Below are positions 6,242 through 6,786 of a stretch of DNA of 6,786 nt, in pieces. Each line of letters opens with the position of its first letter. The stretch's first letter is position 1. This DNA comes from Natronohydrobacter sp. (GTDB lineage Bacteria > Pseudomonadota > Alphaproteobacteria > Rhodobacterales > Rhodobacteraceae). The notes beneath the pieces are model-generated. The model did no database searches, was not told the origin of the DNA, and saw only the letters and a program-made list of their open reading frames with translations. The position numbers and the translations under genes are program-made. Location of the stretch: the NCBI GenBank assembly GCA_007118445.1, contig SKRP01000252.1:1-6786 (forward strand), read 5' to 3'.

Positions 6242-6786
6242 ATGAAAGCTGAAAGCTTCAAAAGCCCCGAGAAACCGGCTGCGCGCCAAGGCGTGGCGCG
6301 CAGGCATGTGTTCTATATCCCCGGTTATGACCCGTTCCCGCCGCGCCGTTACCGTGAGCTTTATCGCTGCGAATCCACGGATCAGGCGAAAATCTCGGGC
6401 TACAGGATCAAACAACGCCCGCGCAAGAGCGACGGTCCCTATGGCTGGATCGTCACCTCGGAAGTCGAAGGCATGACCACCGAGGCTGATATCACCATTC
6501 TGGAATGGTCCGATATCGTCAAGGACTCGATGCAGGCGGGCATCGCCGCGACCTATTGGCTGCTGGTGAAAACCGCGTGGATTTACCTGTCCACCGGCAC
6601 GCTGTTTCGCCTGTTCCGCCTGCGCGCGGGGCCGGGGATTGCTGCGATGTATCCGGTGGTCATGCTGCTGGGGCAATTGGCTGTAGCGCTGCTGGCCGCA
6701 GGCGCTCTCGGCTGGGGGCTGTCCTTCCTGCTGCCGGGCTGGGCGGCTTATCTGATCGGGCTGGCGGTCGTGCCGCCCATCCTGCA
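6242..6786 (+). CDS. Unrecognised protein with two predicted membrane segments, 3' end outside window
   Basis: The ATG at 6242 opens a frame with no stop to the window edge, giving 181 residues of a longer protein. A weak AGG lies eight bases upstream. The soluble first ~125 residues begin with a basic stretch and then HVFYIPGYDPFPPRRYRELYR (22-42). The visible membrane segments are about 132-156 (AMYPVVMLLGQLAVALLAAGAL) and 162-181 (FLLPGWAAYLIGLAVVPPIL), separated by a very short turn, so they may form a helical hairpin. Coding character fits the neighbours and I judge the gene real. The VFYIPGYDP segment resembles the first strand and oxyanion loop of alpha/beta hydrolases, but this is a guess: the decisive GxSxG serine would lie beyond the window. 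It follows hisG by 65 bp on the same strand and could be read from the same transcript. I do not assign a function. Confidence 0.8.
   Translation, partial: MKAESFKSPEKPAARQGVARRHVFYIPGYDPFPPRRYRELYRCESTDQAKISGYRIKQRPRKSDGPYGWIVTSEVEGMTTEADITILEWSDIVKDSMQAGIAATYWLLVKTAWIYLSTGTLFRLFRLRAGPGIAAMYPVVMLLGQLAVALLAAGALGWGLSFLLPGWAAYLIGLAVVPPIL

Noticed and set aside
6188..6676. Minus-strand open frame of 162 codons at the right end
   Set aside because: It lies opposite the plus-strand frame starting at 6242, which has a better start, normal amino-acid composition and credible membrane helices.
1..6786. Mobile elements, CRISPR arrays, tRNA or rRNA genes
   Set aside because: No transposase or integrase motifs, inverted terminal repeats, spaced repeats or tRNA-like cloverleaf were seen; nearly all sequence is accounted for by the listed genes.

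Overview
This 6.8 kb window looks like ordinary chromosome from an alphaproteobacterium, most likely Rhodobacterales (Rhodobacter/Paracoccus/Roseobacter type). The support is high GC, DnaB and HisS proteins that read like that order's versions (including the alphaproteobacterial loop inserted in the DnaB helicase domain), and the hisS-hisZ-hisG order. All assignments come from reading motifs by eye; no database search was run.

Layout, left to right: (1) the 3' part of a plus-strand gene with a C-terminal SH3b-like domain, cut by the left edge (3-791). (2) Six bases later, converging on it, a minus-strand unit of dnaB (2673-1192) followed after one base by a FosA-type VOC metalloenzyme gene (1190-798). 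(3) A 226-bp divergent control region (2674-2899) with a perfect DnaA box, a second degenerate box, a candidate dnaB promoter whose -35 lies inside the DnaA box, a 10-bp palindrome and two small hairpins in the hisS leader. (4) A tightly coupled plus-strand cluster hisS (2900-4384), hisZ (4381-5463) and hisG (5460-6176), with ATGA stop/start overlaps at both junctions. (5) After 65 bp, the 5' part of an unrecognised plus-strand gene for a protein with two predicted membrane segments, cut by the right edge (6242-6786).

The histidine cluster makes sense as a unit. HisS charges tRNA-His. HisZ is a catalytically dead, shortened paralogue of HisS. The short-form HisG needs HisZ to form the ATP phosphoribosyltransferase that commits PRPP and ATP to histidine synthesis. 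Synthesis and use of histidine are therefore expressed together.

I see no mobile element, CRISPR array, RNA gene or convincing rho-independent terminator. I do not see a novel defence or biosynthetic system here. The points most worth checking are the DnaA box on the dnaB promoter, a fosfomycin-resistance-type enzyme coupled to the replicative helicase gene, and a GC-poor patch with atypical codons inside hisS that suggests intragenic recombination.
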